Source: GCA-1730015 sp964583825 (GTDB lineage Bacteria > Pseudomonadota > Gammaproteobacteria > Granulosicoccales > Granulosicoccaceae). From it: a stretch of DNA of 64,000 bases. Below, one piece after another: positions 35,778-44,335 of this stretch; position 1 is the first letter of the stretch; every line of letters begins with the position of its first letter. A program made the translations under genes and the position numbers. A model generated the notes under the pieces. The model was not told the DNA's origin and did not search any database. It saw nothing but the letters and a program-made list of their open reading frames with translations. The stretch is taken from the NCBI GenBank assembly GCA_964583825.1, contig CAZOXM010000014.1, positions 1-64,000 of the forward strand, in the 5' to 3' direction.

Positions 35778-36011
35778 CTTTCCCTAACAGTAATAGACTA
35801 CTTTGCAGATTTCGGGTGGCCTTCCCTCCTGCGCTGTTATCGCCATGGTGCCCTGACCTCGGTCAGCAACCTGTCGGCACAGTCTGCAGTGTCACAGATA
35901 GGCGGTCTCATAAAAGCACAAATACGCCGCAAACACGCGATTTCTACCGCTTAACTACCTTTTTGCCTGCCAAATATTTCTTCACCTTACACTACCGGGG
36001 AGTGTATCTCG

Positions 36012-37343
36012 TTGTCGGTCTGGAATCGCTGTCTCTCATATCTTTCAAATGAACTGTCTCTGGAAGAGATGAACACCTGGGTGTTGTGTCTGCAACCGAT
36101 GGAGACCACCGATGGGATTCGCCTGCTGGCACCGAATCGATTTGTACATGACTGGGTGAGGGATAACTATGCCGAACGGATCAGCGAGATTGCCAGCAAC
36201 CTCGCCCAGAGACCGGAATATTCGGTTTTTCTGGATGTTGGCAGCGGCGAACTGATCGCCCCGGCCAAACCACTGGCCGGCGGCGATCAGCCCGTGGCTT
36301 CTGCTCAAATTGCGCGTCCGGCATTTAGCTCCGGGCTGAACCCCAATTTTAACTTCGATACTTTTATCGAGGGTAAATCAAACCAGATCGGCCGCGCCGC
36401 AGCCATTCAGATCAGTGCAAATCCGGGGGTATCCTACAACCCGCTATTTATTTACGGCGGTGTTGGTCTGGGCAAAACACACCTGATGCAGGCTGTGGGC
36501 AACCTGATGGTCAGTCAGGGCAAGACGAAAGTGAAGTATCTGCATTCCGAGCGCTATGTACGCGAAATGGTCAAATCGCTGCAGACAGGTACCATCAATG
36601 AGTTTAAAAACCACTATCGAACACTGGATGCACTACTGATCGATGATATTCAGTTTTTTGCCGGCAAGGATCGCTCGCAGGAAGAGTTCTTTCATACATT
36701 CAACTCACTCATTGAAGCCGGTCAGCAGATCATACTGACCAGCGATCGCTACCCCAAGGAAATCAATGGTGTCGAGGAGCGCCTCAAGTCGCGCTTCGGA
36801 TGGGGCCTTACCGTGTCGCTGGAGCCACCGGAACTGGAAACGCGCGTGGCAATTCTCAACACCAAAGCCGAACAGTCCGGCTTTACCCTGCCCGACGATG
36901 TCAGCTTTTTTATTGCCAAGCATATTGTTTCCAACGTGCGAGAACTCGAGGGAGCACTGCGACGGGTCATTGCCACCTCCGAATTCACCGGTAAGCCGAT
37001 TACCATGGACTTTGCCAAAGATGCATTGCGCGATCTGCTGGCGGTGCAGGAGAAAATGGTGACCATAGAAAATATTCAGAAGACCGTCTGCGAGTACTAC
37101 AAGGTACGCAGTTCTGAACTGCTGTCGAAAAAACGCAACCGCAGCATCGCCAGACCACGCCAGGTCGCCATGTACCTGTCCAAAACACTCACCCGCCACA
37201 GCCTGCCCGAGATCGGTGATGCGTTCGGTGGTCGGGATCACACCACCGTGCTGCATGCGACACGTAAGATCAAGGAACTTACCCAGTCAGACAGCCGCAT
37301 TGAGGAAGATCTAAAAATGCTCACCAGACTGTTATCTTGTTAA
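36012..37343 (+). CDS. dnaA: Chromosomal replication initiator protein DnaA
   Basis: DnaA binds DnaA boxes, melts the origin and loads DnaB. The 443-residue protein starts at TTG 36012 (MSVWNRCLSYLSNELSLEEM), which aligns with other DnaA N-termini and follows GGGGAG. Domain I is residues 1-75, a short linker follows, then the AAA+ domain with Walker A GGVGLGKTH (149-157) and DALLIDDIQFFAGK (Walker B). The C-terminal DNA-binding domain has the signature RPRQVAMYLSKTL...GGRDHTTVLHA. The linker is short, so the protein is smaller than E. coli DnaA (467). Confidence 0.98.
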   Translation: MSVWNRCLSYLSNELSLEEMNTWVLCLQPMETTDGIRLLAPNRFVHDWVRDNYAERISEIASNLAQRPEYSVFLDVGSGELIAPAKPLAGGDQPVASAQIARPAFSSGLNPNFNFDTFIEGKSNQIGRAAAIQISANPGVSYNPLFIYGGVGLGKTHLMQAVGNLMVSQGKTKVKYLHSERYVREMVKSLQTGTINEFKNHYRTLDALLIDDIQFFAGKDRSQEEFFHTFNSLIEAGQQIILTSDRYPKEINGVEERLKSRFGWGLTVSLEPPELETRVAILNTKAEQSGFTLPDDVSFFIAKHIVSNVRELEGALRRVIATSEFTGKPITMDFAKDALRDLLAVQEKMVTIENIQKTVCEYYKVRSSELLSKKRNRSIARPRQVAMYLSKTLTRHSLPEIGDAFGGRDHTTVLHATRKIKELTQSDSRIEEDLKMLTRLLSC

Positions 37344-37357
37344 GCTGTTGGTATCAC

Positions 37358-37366
37358 TGTGTATAA
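37358..37366 (-). promoter_or_regulatory. DnaA box
   Basis: TGTGTATAA on the plus strand, the reverse complement of TTATACACA, fits the TTATNCACA consensus. It lies 15 bp after the dnaA stop. Confidence 0.8.
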
Positions 37367-37435
37367 CTTGTGAGTGGCTTGTTCGCGAATTAACTGTGCT
37401 CAAACTATCAACGCCGGTGCACGACTTATTCACAG

Positions 37436-37444
37436 CTTATGCAG
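37436..37444 (+). promoter_or_regulatory. DnaA box
   Basis: TTATTCACA fits the TTATNCACA consensus in the forward orientation. It faces the box at 37358 and borders the AT-rich tract. Confidence 0.8.
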
Positions 37445-37554
37445 ATGTTAGTTTTACGATAACTATCTGAATTTATTAAATAAATTACGCTTTCCATCAG
37501 ATTTCAACAGCACTTATTATCATTATTTAGATATATATATACTTATTATTATTA

Positions 37555-38655
37555 ATGAAATTCTCGATATCAAAACTGGAACTCTTCCCGTCACTGCAAC
37601 AGGTCGTTGGCGTCGTTGAAAGAAAACAGACGCATGAAGTGATGTACAACCTGCTGTTTGAAGTTGGCGATGATGCATTGCAGATGACGGGCACCGACAA
37701 TGAAGTTGAGTTGCAGACTCGCATCCCGCTCATCGTGACTGAGCCCGGTAAAACAACTATACCCGCTCGAAAGCTTTTCGATATTTGTCGTTCACTGGAT
37801 GACAATGCGCGCATTGATTTTGAAATCACAGCAGACAAAGCCAAGATCCGATGTGGCAAGAGCAGGTTTACCCTCGCTACCCTGCCAGTTGATGAATTTC
37901 CGGTGATCGGTCAGCTCAACGATACGATCGAAGTATCGCTGCCTCAAAAAGAGCTGGAAACGGCCATCAAACGGACTTCTTTCGCGATGGCACAGCAGGA
38001 TGTCAGGTATTACCTGAACGGTTTGCTGTTGCAGTTGAGCGAGAATGAACTGTGTTGTGTCAGTACCGATGGTCACCGACTTGCCCTGCATAAAACCGAG
38101 GCTGATATAGAAACCACCGAGTCGGTGAAGGCAATTATTCCGCGCAAGGCTATCACTGAGTTATCGCGACTGATGGATGGCAGTGATACCAGAATTGATT
38201 TATCGATGAATGAAAAACACTTGCGCATTCGTCTGGGATCCCTGCAGATGACCACAAAGTTGGTAGAAGGAAAATTTCCCGACTACGACAAGGTCATACC
38301 ACTGGACAGCACAAACGTCGCTTCAATCGACCGCGATATTTTCAGGCAATCACTGACACGAAGTGCCATCCTGGCGAATGAAACTTATAAAGGCGTGCGC
38401 CTGACGCTTGAAAACGAAACGCTGGGCATCCAAACGAATAATCCGAAGCATGAAGAAGCCGAGGACGAATTGGAGATTGGTTACAGCGGGGATCCGATCG
38501 AGATCGCTTTCAATGTGGTTTATTTGCTGGATGTACTCAATGCAGTGGAAAGCGAGTCTGTGGAACTGAACATCAAGGACAACACGAGCAGCATGGTGAT
38601 CCATCCCGGTGATTCCAAACAAAGTACTTATGTGGTAATGCCGATGCGCTTGTAG
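37555..38655 (+). CDS. dnaN: DNA polymerase III beta subunit (sliding clamp)
   Basis: DnaN is the ring-shaped processivity clamp. The 366-residue protein starts MKFSISKLELFPSLQQVVGV and has three repeated clamp folds; the C-terminus YVVMPMRL is the conserved end whose Met-Arg contacts the peptide-binding cleft. Length equals E. coli (366). The ATG is preceded by a pure A/T tract with no Shine-Dalgarno sequence, so translation may depend on an unstructured leader. recF follows after 28 bp. Confidence 0.98.
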   Translation: MKFSISKLELFPSLQQVVGVVERKQTHEVMYNLLFEVGDDALQMTGTDNEVELQTRIPLIVTEPGKTTIPARKLFDICRSLDDNARIDFEITADKAKIRCGKSRFTLATLPVDEFPVIGQLNDTIEVSLPQKELETAIKRTSFAMAQQDVRYYLNGLLLQLSENELCCVSTDGHRLALHKTEADIETTESVKAIIPRKAITELSRLMDGSDTRIDLSMNEKHLRIRLGSLQMTTKLVEGKFPDYDKVIPLDSTNVASIDRDIFRQSLTRSAILANETYKGVRLTLENETLGIQTNNPKHEEAEDELEIGYSGDPIEIAFNVVYLLDVLNAVESESVELNIKDNTSSMVIHPGDSKQSTYVVMPMRL

Positions 38656-38683
38656 TGACCACAAGCGGCTGTATTTTTTTGCT

Positions 38684-39760
38684 ATGCGACTGACATCAAT
38701 CGATGTCAGAGATGTGCGTAATCTTGCACATGTCACTCTGAGGCCGGCCTCCGGATTCAATTTATTTTACGGTGACAACGGGGCTGGTAAGACCAGCCTG
38801 CTTGAATCAATCTCCATTCTCTCTACCGGTAAAAGTTTCCGCGCGGGCAAAATCTCCACCATCATTCGTGGTGAGGCTAACCATCTGACGGTAAGCGCCG
38901 ATATTGAAAATTTCGACACCGGGGTGAACCAAAGGATAGGCATTCAAAGAGGGCGATCGGAGACGCTCGTACGGATTGACGGGGAATCTATTAATCGCAT
39001 ATCTGCACTGGCAATGGCTTTGCCGTGTGTCATCGTTTCGACCAGCAATCATGAACTCGTAGAAGGCGGGCCTGCCGAGAGACGCAGTTTCCTGGATTGG
39101 TTACTGTTCCACGTGGAACCCGAGGCCCTCAAACTGTTCAGGCGCTACCGCCACGCATTGCAGCAAAGGAACGCAGCGTTGAAACAACGCGCCAGTGATG
39201 CGCTGGTGACCATGTGGCATCCGGACCTTATAGAAGCCGGTGAAGCAATTGACGCAGCCCGCAGACGGGTACTCGACGACTTTTCCACGAAAATGCAGTT
39301 TGTACTCGCCGAGTGGTCTGATGCATTGAAACCGAGCTTCACCTATCGAAGTGGTTGGCCAGATGGCATGTCACTGGAGGCGGGCCTCTCCCGGCTCGAT
39401 CAGTGTAGACGGAGAGGGATTACCTCGGTCGGTCCGCATCGGGCTGATATCGCAGTCAGGTCCGGTGCGCAGGAGGCGCGTTATGTGTTGTCGCGAGGTC
39501 AGCAAAAGTTGCTGGCGGCACAAATGAAAATGGTACAGATCGATTTGTATGTCGAACATCACCACCACGCCCCCGTCGTTCTTTTTGACGATTTGCCATC
39601 TGAGCTCGATGAGGCGGCCAGGCTGTCAGTATTTCGGTACCTGCATGAAAAACAGGCGCAGGTGTTTTTCACCAGCGTGGATGATGTATCAAAAGATTTA
39701 CATTGTGTAAGTGGTTTGTTTCACGTGAAACAGGGACAAATTCAAAAAGTGGTATACTAA
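38684..39760 (+). CDS. recF: DNA replication and repair protein RecF
   Basis: RecF is an SMC-like ATPase that helps load RecA at gaps. The 358-residue protein has Walker A GDNGAGKTS near 28-36, the ABC-type signature in VLSRGQQKLLAAQMKM, and VVLFDDLPSELDEAAR as Walker B. Length fits (357). Two parS-like palindromes lie within the gene, one encoding LFHVEP and the other LFHVKQ near the C-terminus. gyrB starts 24 bp downstream. Confidence 0.97.
   Translation: MRLTSIDVRDVRNLAHVTLRPASGFNLFYGDNGAGKTSLLESISILSTGKSFRAGKISTIIRGEANHLTVSADIENFDTGVNQRIGIQRGRSETLVRIDGESINRISALAMALPCVIVSTSNHELVEGGPAERRSFLDWLLFHVEPEALKLFRRYRHALQQRNAALKQRASDALVTMWHPDLIEAGEAIDAARRRVLDDFSTKMQFVLAEWSDALKPSFTYRSGWPDGMSLEAGLSRLDQCRRRGITSVGPHRADIAVRSGAQEARYVLSRGQQKLLAAQMKMVQIDLYVEHHHHAPVVLFDDLPSELDEAARLSVFRYLHEKQAQVFFTSVDDVSKDLHCVSGLFHVKQGQIQKVVY
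39105..39120. promoter_or_regulatory. parS-like site in recF (variant)
   Basis: TGTTCCACGTGGAACC differs in its last base from the perfect palindrome TGTTCCACGTGGAACA, a known functional variant of the ParB-binding site TGTTTCACGTGAAACA. It lies inside recF, about 12 kb from parAB. Confidence 0.75.
39717..39732. promoter_or_regulatory. Perfect parS site in recF
   Basis: TGTTTCACGTGAAACA is the exact 16-bp consensus centromere site of chromosomal ParB. It lies within the last codons of recF, 28 bp before its stop. A ParB with an intact GERRxRA box is encoded at 27076-28047. Confidence 0.95.
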
Positions 39761-39784
39761 GGAGTTGCCCAACGAAGATCCGCT

Positions 39785-42208
39785 ATGACTGAAGAAGACC
39801 GTCCGAACGATCAGGACTACGGCGCCGATAACATCAAAGTTCTCAAAGGGCTTGATGCGGTAAGAAAACGGCCCGGTATGTATATCGGTGACACCGACGA
39901 CGGTACCGGCCTTCACCACATGGTGTTCGAAGTCGTCGATAATTCAATTGACGAAGCGCTGGCAGGGCATTGCAGCAAAATCACCGTCACAGTACATCAC
40001 GACAACTCGGTGACAGTGACTGATGATGGTCGCGGTATACCGGTTGATATGCATGAAGAAGGTAAGTCGGCAGCCGAGGTGATCATGACAGTGCTGCACG
40101 CCGGTGGAAAGTTTGATGACAACTCTTACAAAGTTTCCGGTGGTCTCCATGGCGTTGGCGTGTCAGTGGTTAACGCCTTATCTGAATCGTTGCAACTGAC
40201 TATTCATCGAGGCGGCAGTATTCACCAGCAGAACTACGTTAACAGCGAGCCGGTCGAGGATCTCAAGGTGATTGGAGATACTGACCAATCCGGTACGGCA
40301 ATCCACTTTAAACCCAGTGTGGAAATCTTTGCCGTGACTGAATTTTCCTACGATATCCTTAAAAAACGCTTGCGGGAGCTGTCGTTTTTGAACAGTGGTG
40401 TTCGCATTGTTTTGATAGACGAGCGCAGTGATCAACAGGAAACCTTTGAGTATGAAGGCGGCATTGCAGCATTCGTTGAGCATCTCAATAAAAACAAAGC
40501 AGCACTGCACAAACCACCAATCCACCTGAAGCAGGCGAAGGAAGAGGCTGAGGTAGAAGTGGCTTTACAGTGGAACGATTCTTATCAGGAAAACATATAT
40601 TGTTTCACCAACAATATTCCGCAAAAGGACGGGGGTACCCACCTGGCAGGTTTTAGAGCCGCGCTGACCCGTACTCTGAATTCCTACATGGAAAGTTCGG
40701 GAATAAGTGCCAAGGCAAAAGTCGACACCACCGGTGACGACGCGCGCGAAGGTCTCACCGCCGTGTTATCTGTCAAAGTACCTGATCCCAAGTTTTCCTC
40801 GCAGACGAAGGACAAGCTGGTTTCCTCGGAGGTAAGAACAGCAGTTGAAACCTCTATGAATGAAAAACTGGCTGAATTTCTTGTAGAGAATCCGAATGAA
40901 GCGAAAGCCATTACTGCAAAAATAATAGAGGCCGCTATGGCCCGGGAAGCTGCGCGGAAAGCACGAGAGATTACAAGAAGGAAAGGTGTTCTCGATATTG
41001 CCGGTTTGCCTGGAAAACTCGCTGATTGTCAGGAAAAAGACCCGGCAAAGTCAGAGTTGTATCTGGTCGAGGGTGATTCCGCCGGCGGCTCGGCAAAGCA
41101 GGGCAGGGATCGTCGCACGCAGGCTATCCTTCCGCTGAAGGGCAAAATACTCAACGTTGAACGCTCCCGATTTGACAAAATGTTGTCATCACAAGAAGTC
41201 GGTACGCTGATCACCGCGCTCGGTTGCGGCATAGGTAAAGGTGATGACTACAACTACGAGAACCTGCGCTATCACCGCATTGTGATTATGACGGATGCCG
41301 ATGTGGACGGTTCTCACATACGCACCCTGCTGCTTACCTTTTTCTATCGTCAGTTACCTGAGCTGATCGAAAAAGGCCACGTCTATATCGCTCAGCCCCC
41401 TTTATACAAAGTTAAACGCGGTAAACAGGAACGCTACGTAAAAGATGATGCCGAATTAAATGAGTATTTACTGGAATTGGCGATGACCGATGCCAGTCTC
41501 ATTGCTGCCGGTAAAACGATCGAATCCGGTGCACTCCGCACACTTGCCGAAGAGTACAACGAAGCGACTGCGGCGATAGAAGTCCTGGCCCGCCGTATCG
41601 ATAAAGTAGTGCTGGAGCAGTTTTTACATATAGAGCCGTTGAACGAAGACGAACTGAGTGACCAGGAAAAAGTATCAACCTGGGCTGCAGCATTGTACGA
41701 GTGCCTGACGCAGAACAGCAGCGACGGCAACATGTATCAACATCGAATCGTTGGCACCGAAGACGGACGTTACGGCGTTGAGCTGGAGCGGTGGCTGCAC
41801 GGTAACAAACACACTATCCGTCTTGATCCATCCCTCTTTGGTACCACGGAATACAAAACCGTCGCCTCGCTTGCCACGAAACTGGGTGAAGTGATTGCAC
41901 AAAGCACGGTGGTGAAGCGCGGCGAAAAGCAGTTCGAAGCCGATACTTTCCCCGAAATAATGGACTGGCTGATGAAAGAGGCCAAACGGGGACAAACGAT
42001 CCAGCGCTACAAAGGGCTTGGAGAAATGAATCCTGACCAGCTGTGGGAGACCACGATGAACAGCGAAGTTCGACGTATGCTTCAGGTCAAAATCGAAGAT
42101 GCGATGGCGGCGGATGACGTGTTTACCACACTCATGGGCGATCAGGTCGAACCGCGCAGGGACTTTATAGAGCGCAACGCCCTGTCAGTATCCAACCTTG
42201 ATGTATAA
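39785..42208 (+). CDS. gyrB: DNA gyrase subunit B
   Basis: GyrB is the ATPase half of gyrase, which introduces negative supercoils. The 807-residue protein begins with the GHKL ATPase domain (VVDNSIDEALAGHC, VTDDGRGIPVD, GGLHGVGVSVVNALS), then the TOPRIM block EGDSAGGSAKQGRDRRTQAI and DADVDGSHIRTLLLTFF, the large insert typical of Gram-negative GyrB, and ends RRDFIERNALSVSNLDV. Length fits E. coli (804). It closes the dnaA-dnaN-recF-gyrB row. Confidence 0.99.
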   Translation: MTEEDRPNDQDYGADNIKVLKGLDAVRKRPGMYIGDTDDGTGLHHMVFEVVDNSIDEALAGHCSKITVTVHHDNSVTVTDDGRGIPVDMHEEGKSAAEVIMTVLHAGGKFDDNSYKVSGGLHGVGVSVVNALSESLQLTIHRGGSIHQQNYVNSEPVEDLKVIGDTDQSGTAIHFKPSVEIFAVTEFSYDILKKRLRELSFLNSGVRIVLIDERSDQQETFEYEGGIAAFVEHLNKNKAALHKPPIHLKQAKEEAEVEVALQWNDSYQENIYCFTNNIPQKDGGTHLAGFRAALTRTLNSYMESSGISAKAKVDTTGDDAREGLTAVLSVKVPDPKFSSQTKDKLVSSEVRTAVETSMNEKLAEFLVENPNEAKAITAKIIEAAMAREAARKAREITRRKGVLDIAGLPGKLADCQEKDPAKSELYLVEGDSAGGSAKQGRDRRTQAILPLKGKILNVERSRFDKMLSSQEVGTLITALGCGIGKGDDYNYENLRYHRIVIMTDADVDGSHIRTLLLTFFYRQLPELIEKGHVYIAQPPLYKVKRGKQERYVKDDAELNEYLLELAMTDASLIAAGKTIESGALRTLAEEYNEATAAIEVLARRIDKVVLEQFLHIEPLNEDELSDQEKVSTWAAALYECLTQNSSDGNMYQHRIVGTEDGRYGVELERWLHGNKHTIRLDPSLFGTTEYKTVASLATKLGEVIAQSTVVKRGEKQFEADTFPEIMDWLMKEAKRGQTIQRYKGLGEMNPDQLWETTMNSEVRRMLQVKIEDAMAADDVFTTLMGDQVEPRRDFIERNALSVSNLDV

Positions 42209-42280
42209 AACGTAAAAACGATGAGCGTCGGTACGGTTGTCTCAGTGCCGGCGCAATAGACAACAACAAAGCTCGGAACG

Positions 42281-44302
42281 ATGAACGGCACGCTTAAACT
42301 ACCCTCGTTTTCCTTGATCGATGTAAGCCGGGTAGAGCCTCAGCTCACCGCTTTGCTCGACAACGCAAATACCCGGATAAAATCTCTCGAGTCACTCGAA
42401 AATCCTGGCTGGGAGAACCTTGTCTTCCCGCTGGACCTGATTAACGATGAGGTGCAGCGATTCTGGTCACCGATCAGACATTTAAATTCGGTGATGAACA
42501 GCGATGAACTGCGGTCGGTCTATAATGCCTGCAAAGATAAACTCAGCGCATGGCAGACAGAGCTTGGGCAGAATCAGGCGCTCTTCTCCTCTATGAAAAC
42601 GCTGTCTGAGAGCAGCACTATGGATCAACTCAGCGCAGGTCAGCAGAAGGCGATCCATGACAGTTTGCTCAACTTTAAACTCGGTGGTGTTGCGCTGGAA
42701 GGCGAGCAAAAGATACGTTTTAAAGCCATCGCTCTTGAACTCAGTCAATTATCCAGCCAGTTTCAGGACAATGTGCTGGATGCCACCAAAGCGTGGGAAA
42801 AGCTGATTGAAGATAGTGCATTGCTTAGCGGATTGCCGCAGTCATCACTTGATCTCGCCGCTCAGGCGGCATCAAATAACGATCAGACAGGTTACCGACT
42901 GACGCTTGAATTTCCGAGCTACTACGCGGTAATGACATTTGCCGATGATCGGGCGCTGCGCGAGGAAATGTACAGCGCCTACACCACACGCGCCTCGGAT
43001 CAGGGTCCTGTTACAAACTACGATAACGCGTCGGTTATCGAAAGAATAATCGCCCTCAGGCAGGAAAAAGCGGCGTTGCTCGGGTTTGAAAATTACGCGG
43101 CATATTCCATAGCGAGCAAAATGGTGGACTCACCCGAGCAGGTAGTCGACTTTATACAAGAACTCGCTGAAAAGGCAGGGCCGCAGGCGAAGAGAGACTA
43201 TCGTGAGCTCGCAGACTTCGCCCGGCAGGAGCATGGTATCGCAACACTGGAGCCGTGGGATATCAGCTACTACTCCAACAAGCTGCGTAAACAACGCTAT
43301 GCATTTTCAGAGGAAGATCTTAAACCGTATTTCCCGGCCTCGGTCGCTGTACCCGGACTGTTTGCAGTTACCAGCAAATTGTTCAACGTTACTATCACTG
43401 AAATTGCCGATGCCGATGTCTGGCACGACGATGTCCGCCTGTATCAAATTACCGACTCACAGGGCAGGGTGCGCGGCGCATTCTATATGGACAACTATGC
43501 GCGCGAAAACAAGCGGGGCGGGGCGTGGATGGATGTCTGTGTCGGGCGCATGCGTACACCGGAAAGCACTCAGCTACCGGTAGCCTACCTGACCTGCAAT
43601 CTGACACCACCGGTCGGTGATGCACCGGCACTGCTGACACACTCGGAAGTCACTACGCTGTTTCACGAGTTTGGCCATGGACTGCACCATATGCTGACGA
43701 TGGTCGACTACCCATCCGTTGCAGGTATCAGCGGTGTGGAGTGGGACGCCGTCGAACTACCCAGTCAGTTTCTTGAAAACTGGTGCTGGGAACGCGAATC
43801 CCTCGATATGATCAGCGGTCACTATGAAACCGGTGAAAAACTGCCGCAGGCTTTGCTCGACAAGGCACGCGCGGCAAAGAATTTTCAATCCGGTCTTGGC
43901 ACCGTCAGGCAACTGGAGTTTGGTCTGTTCGACATGCAGCTGCACCGGCAGACCAAACCGCTTGCGGCTGCTGAGATTCAACAGTTGCTGGATGGTATCA
44001 GGGCAGATGTGGCGGCTTATCAGGTGCCGCAATACGTGCGCTTTCAGAACGCGTTTTCACACATATTTGCCGGTGGTTATGCAGCCGGGTACTTCAGCTA
44101 CAAATGGGCCGAGGTGCTCTCGGCCGATGCGTTTTCGCGTTTTGAAGAAACGGGGATATTCGATCAGGAAACTGGAAACGACTTCCTTCGCTGTATTTTG
44201 GAAAAAGGCGGCACACAAAAAGCGATTGAACTATTTGTCGAGTTTCGCGGTAGAGAACCAAAGATTGATGCGCTGCTCAGACACACCGGTCTGGCAGCCT
44301 GA
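42281..44302 (+). CDS. prlC: Oligopeptidase A (M3-family zinc metallopeptidase)
   Basis: PrlC/OpdA is a cytoplasmic thimet-type oligopeptidase that degrades cleaved signal peptides and other short peptides. The 673-residue protein has the zinc site HEFGH at 462-466 (LFHEFGHGLHHML) and the downstream Glu in the GVEWDAVELPSQFLENW block. There is no signal peptide. Length fits E. coli OpdA (680). It lies 72 bp after gyrB; this neighbour pair is not the usual one, but the same-strand spacing would allow separate or joint transcription. Confidence 0.96.
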   Translation: MNGTLKLPSFSLIDVSRVEPQLTALLDNANTRIKSLESLENPGWENLVFPLDLINDEVQRFWSPIRHLNSVMNSDELRSVYNACKDKLSAWQTELGQNQALFSSMKTLSESSTMDQLSAGQQKAIHDSLLNFKLGGVALEGEQKIRFKAIALELSQLSSQFQDNVLDATKAWEKLIEDSALLSGLPQSSLDLAAQAASNNDQTGYRLTLEFPSYYAVMTFADDRALREEMYSAYTTRASDQGPVTNYDNASVIERIIALRQEKAALLGFENYAAYSIASKMVDSPEQVVDFIQELAEKAGPQAKRDYRELADFARQEHGIATLEPWDISYYSNKLRKQRYAFSEEDLKPYFPASVAVPGLFAVTSKLFNVTITEIADADVWHDDVRLYQITDSQGRVRGAFYMDNYARENKRGGAWMDVCVGRMRTPESTQLPVAYLTCNLTPPVGDAPALLTHSEVTTLFHEFGHGLHHMLTMVDYPSVAGISGVEWDAVELPSQFLENWCWERESLDMISGHYETGEKLPQALLDKARAAKNFQSGLGTVRQLEFGLFDMQLHRQTKPLAAAEIQQLLDGIRADVAAYQVPQYVRFQNAFSHIFAGGYAAGYFSYKWAEVLSADAFSRFEETGIFDQETGNDFLRCILEKGGTQKAIELFVEFRGREPKIDALLRHTGLAA

Positions 44303-44335
44303 TTTTTAAACCTCACCGTTAAAGACAGGGTTCAA

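Larger units (their letters stand above)
35648..36011. promoter_or_regulatory. 364-bp rpmH-dnaA divergent intergenic region
   Basis: No coding sequence is seen. It holds the rpmH promoter and one perfect DnaA box (both listed separately) and must hold the dnaA promoter; a weak candidate is TTGCCT, 18 bases, TTACAC, around 35960-35992. It could take part in origin function or in autoregulation of dnaA. A GGGGAG element precedes the dnaA TTG. Confidence 0.6.
37344..37554. other. Candidate oriC between dnaA and dnaN
   Basis: This 211-bp gap holds two consensus DnaA boxes in opposite orientation (37358-37366 and 37436-37444), a near match TTATGCAGA at 37447-37455, and then about 95 bp of strongly AT-rich DNA ending in an alternating AT run (GATATATATATAC) directly against the dnaN start. 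That is the layout of a DnaA-box cluster next to a DNA unwinding element. No GATC site is present, so no Dam/SeqA sites are visible in this stretch. Nearby parS sites and the dnaA-dnaN-recF-gyrB order agree. Confidence 0.75.
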
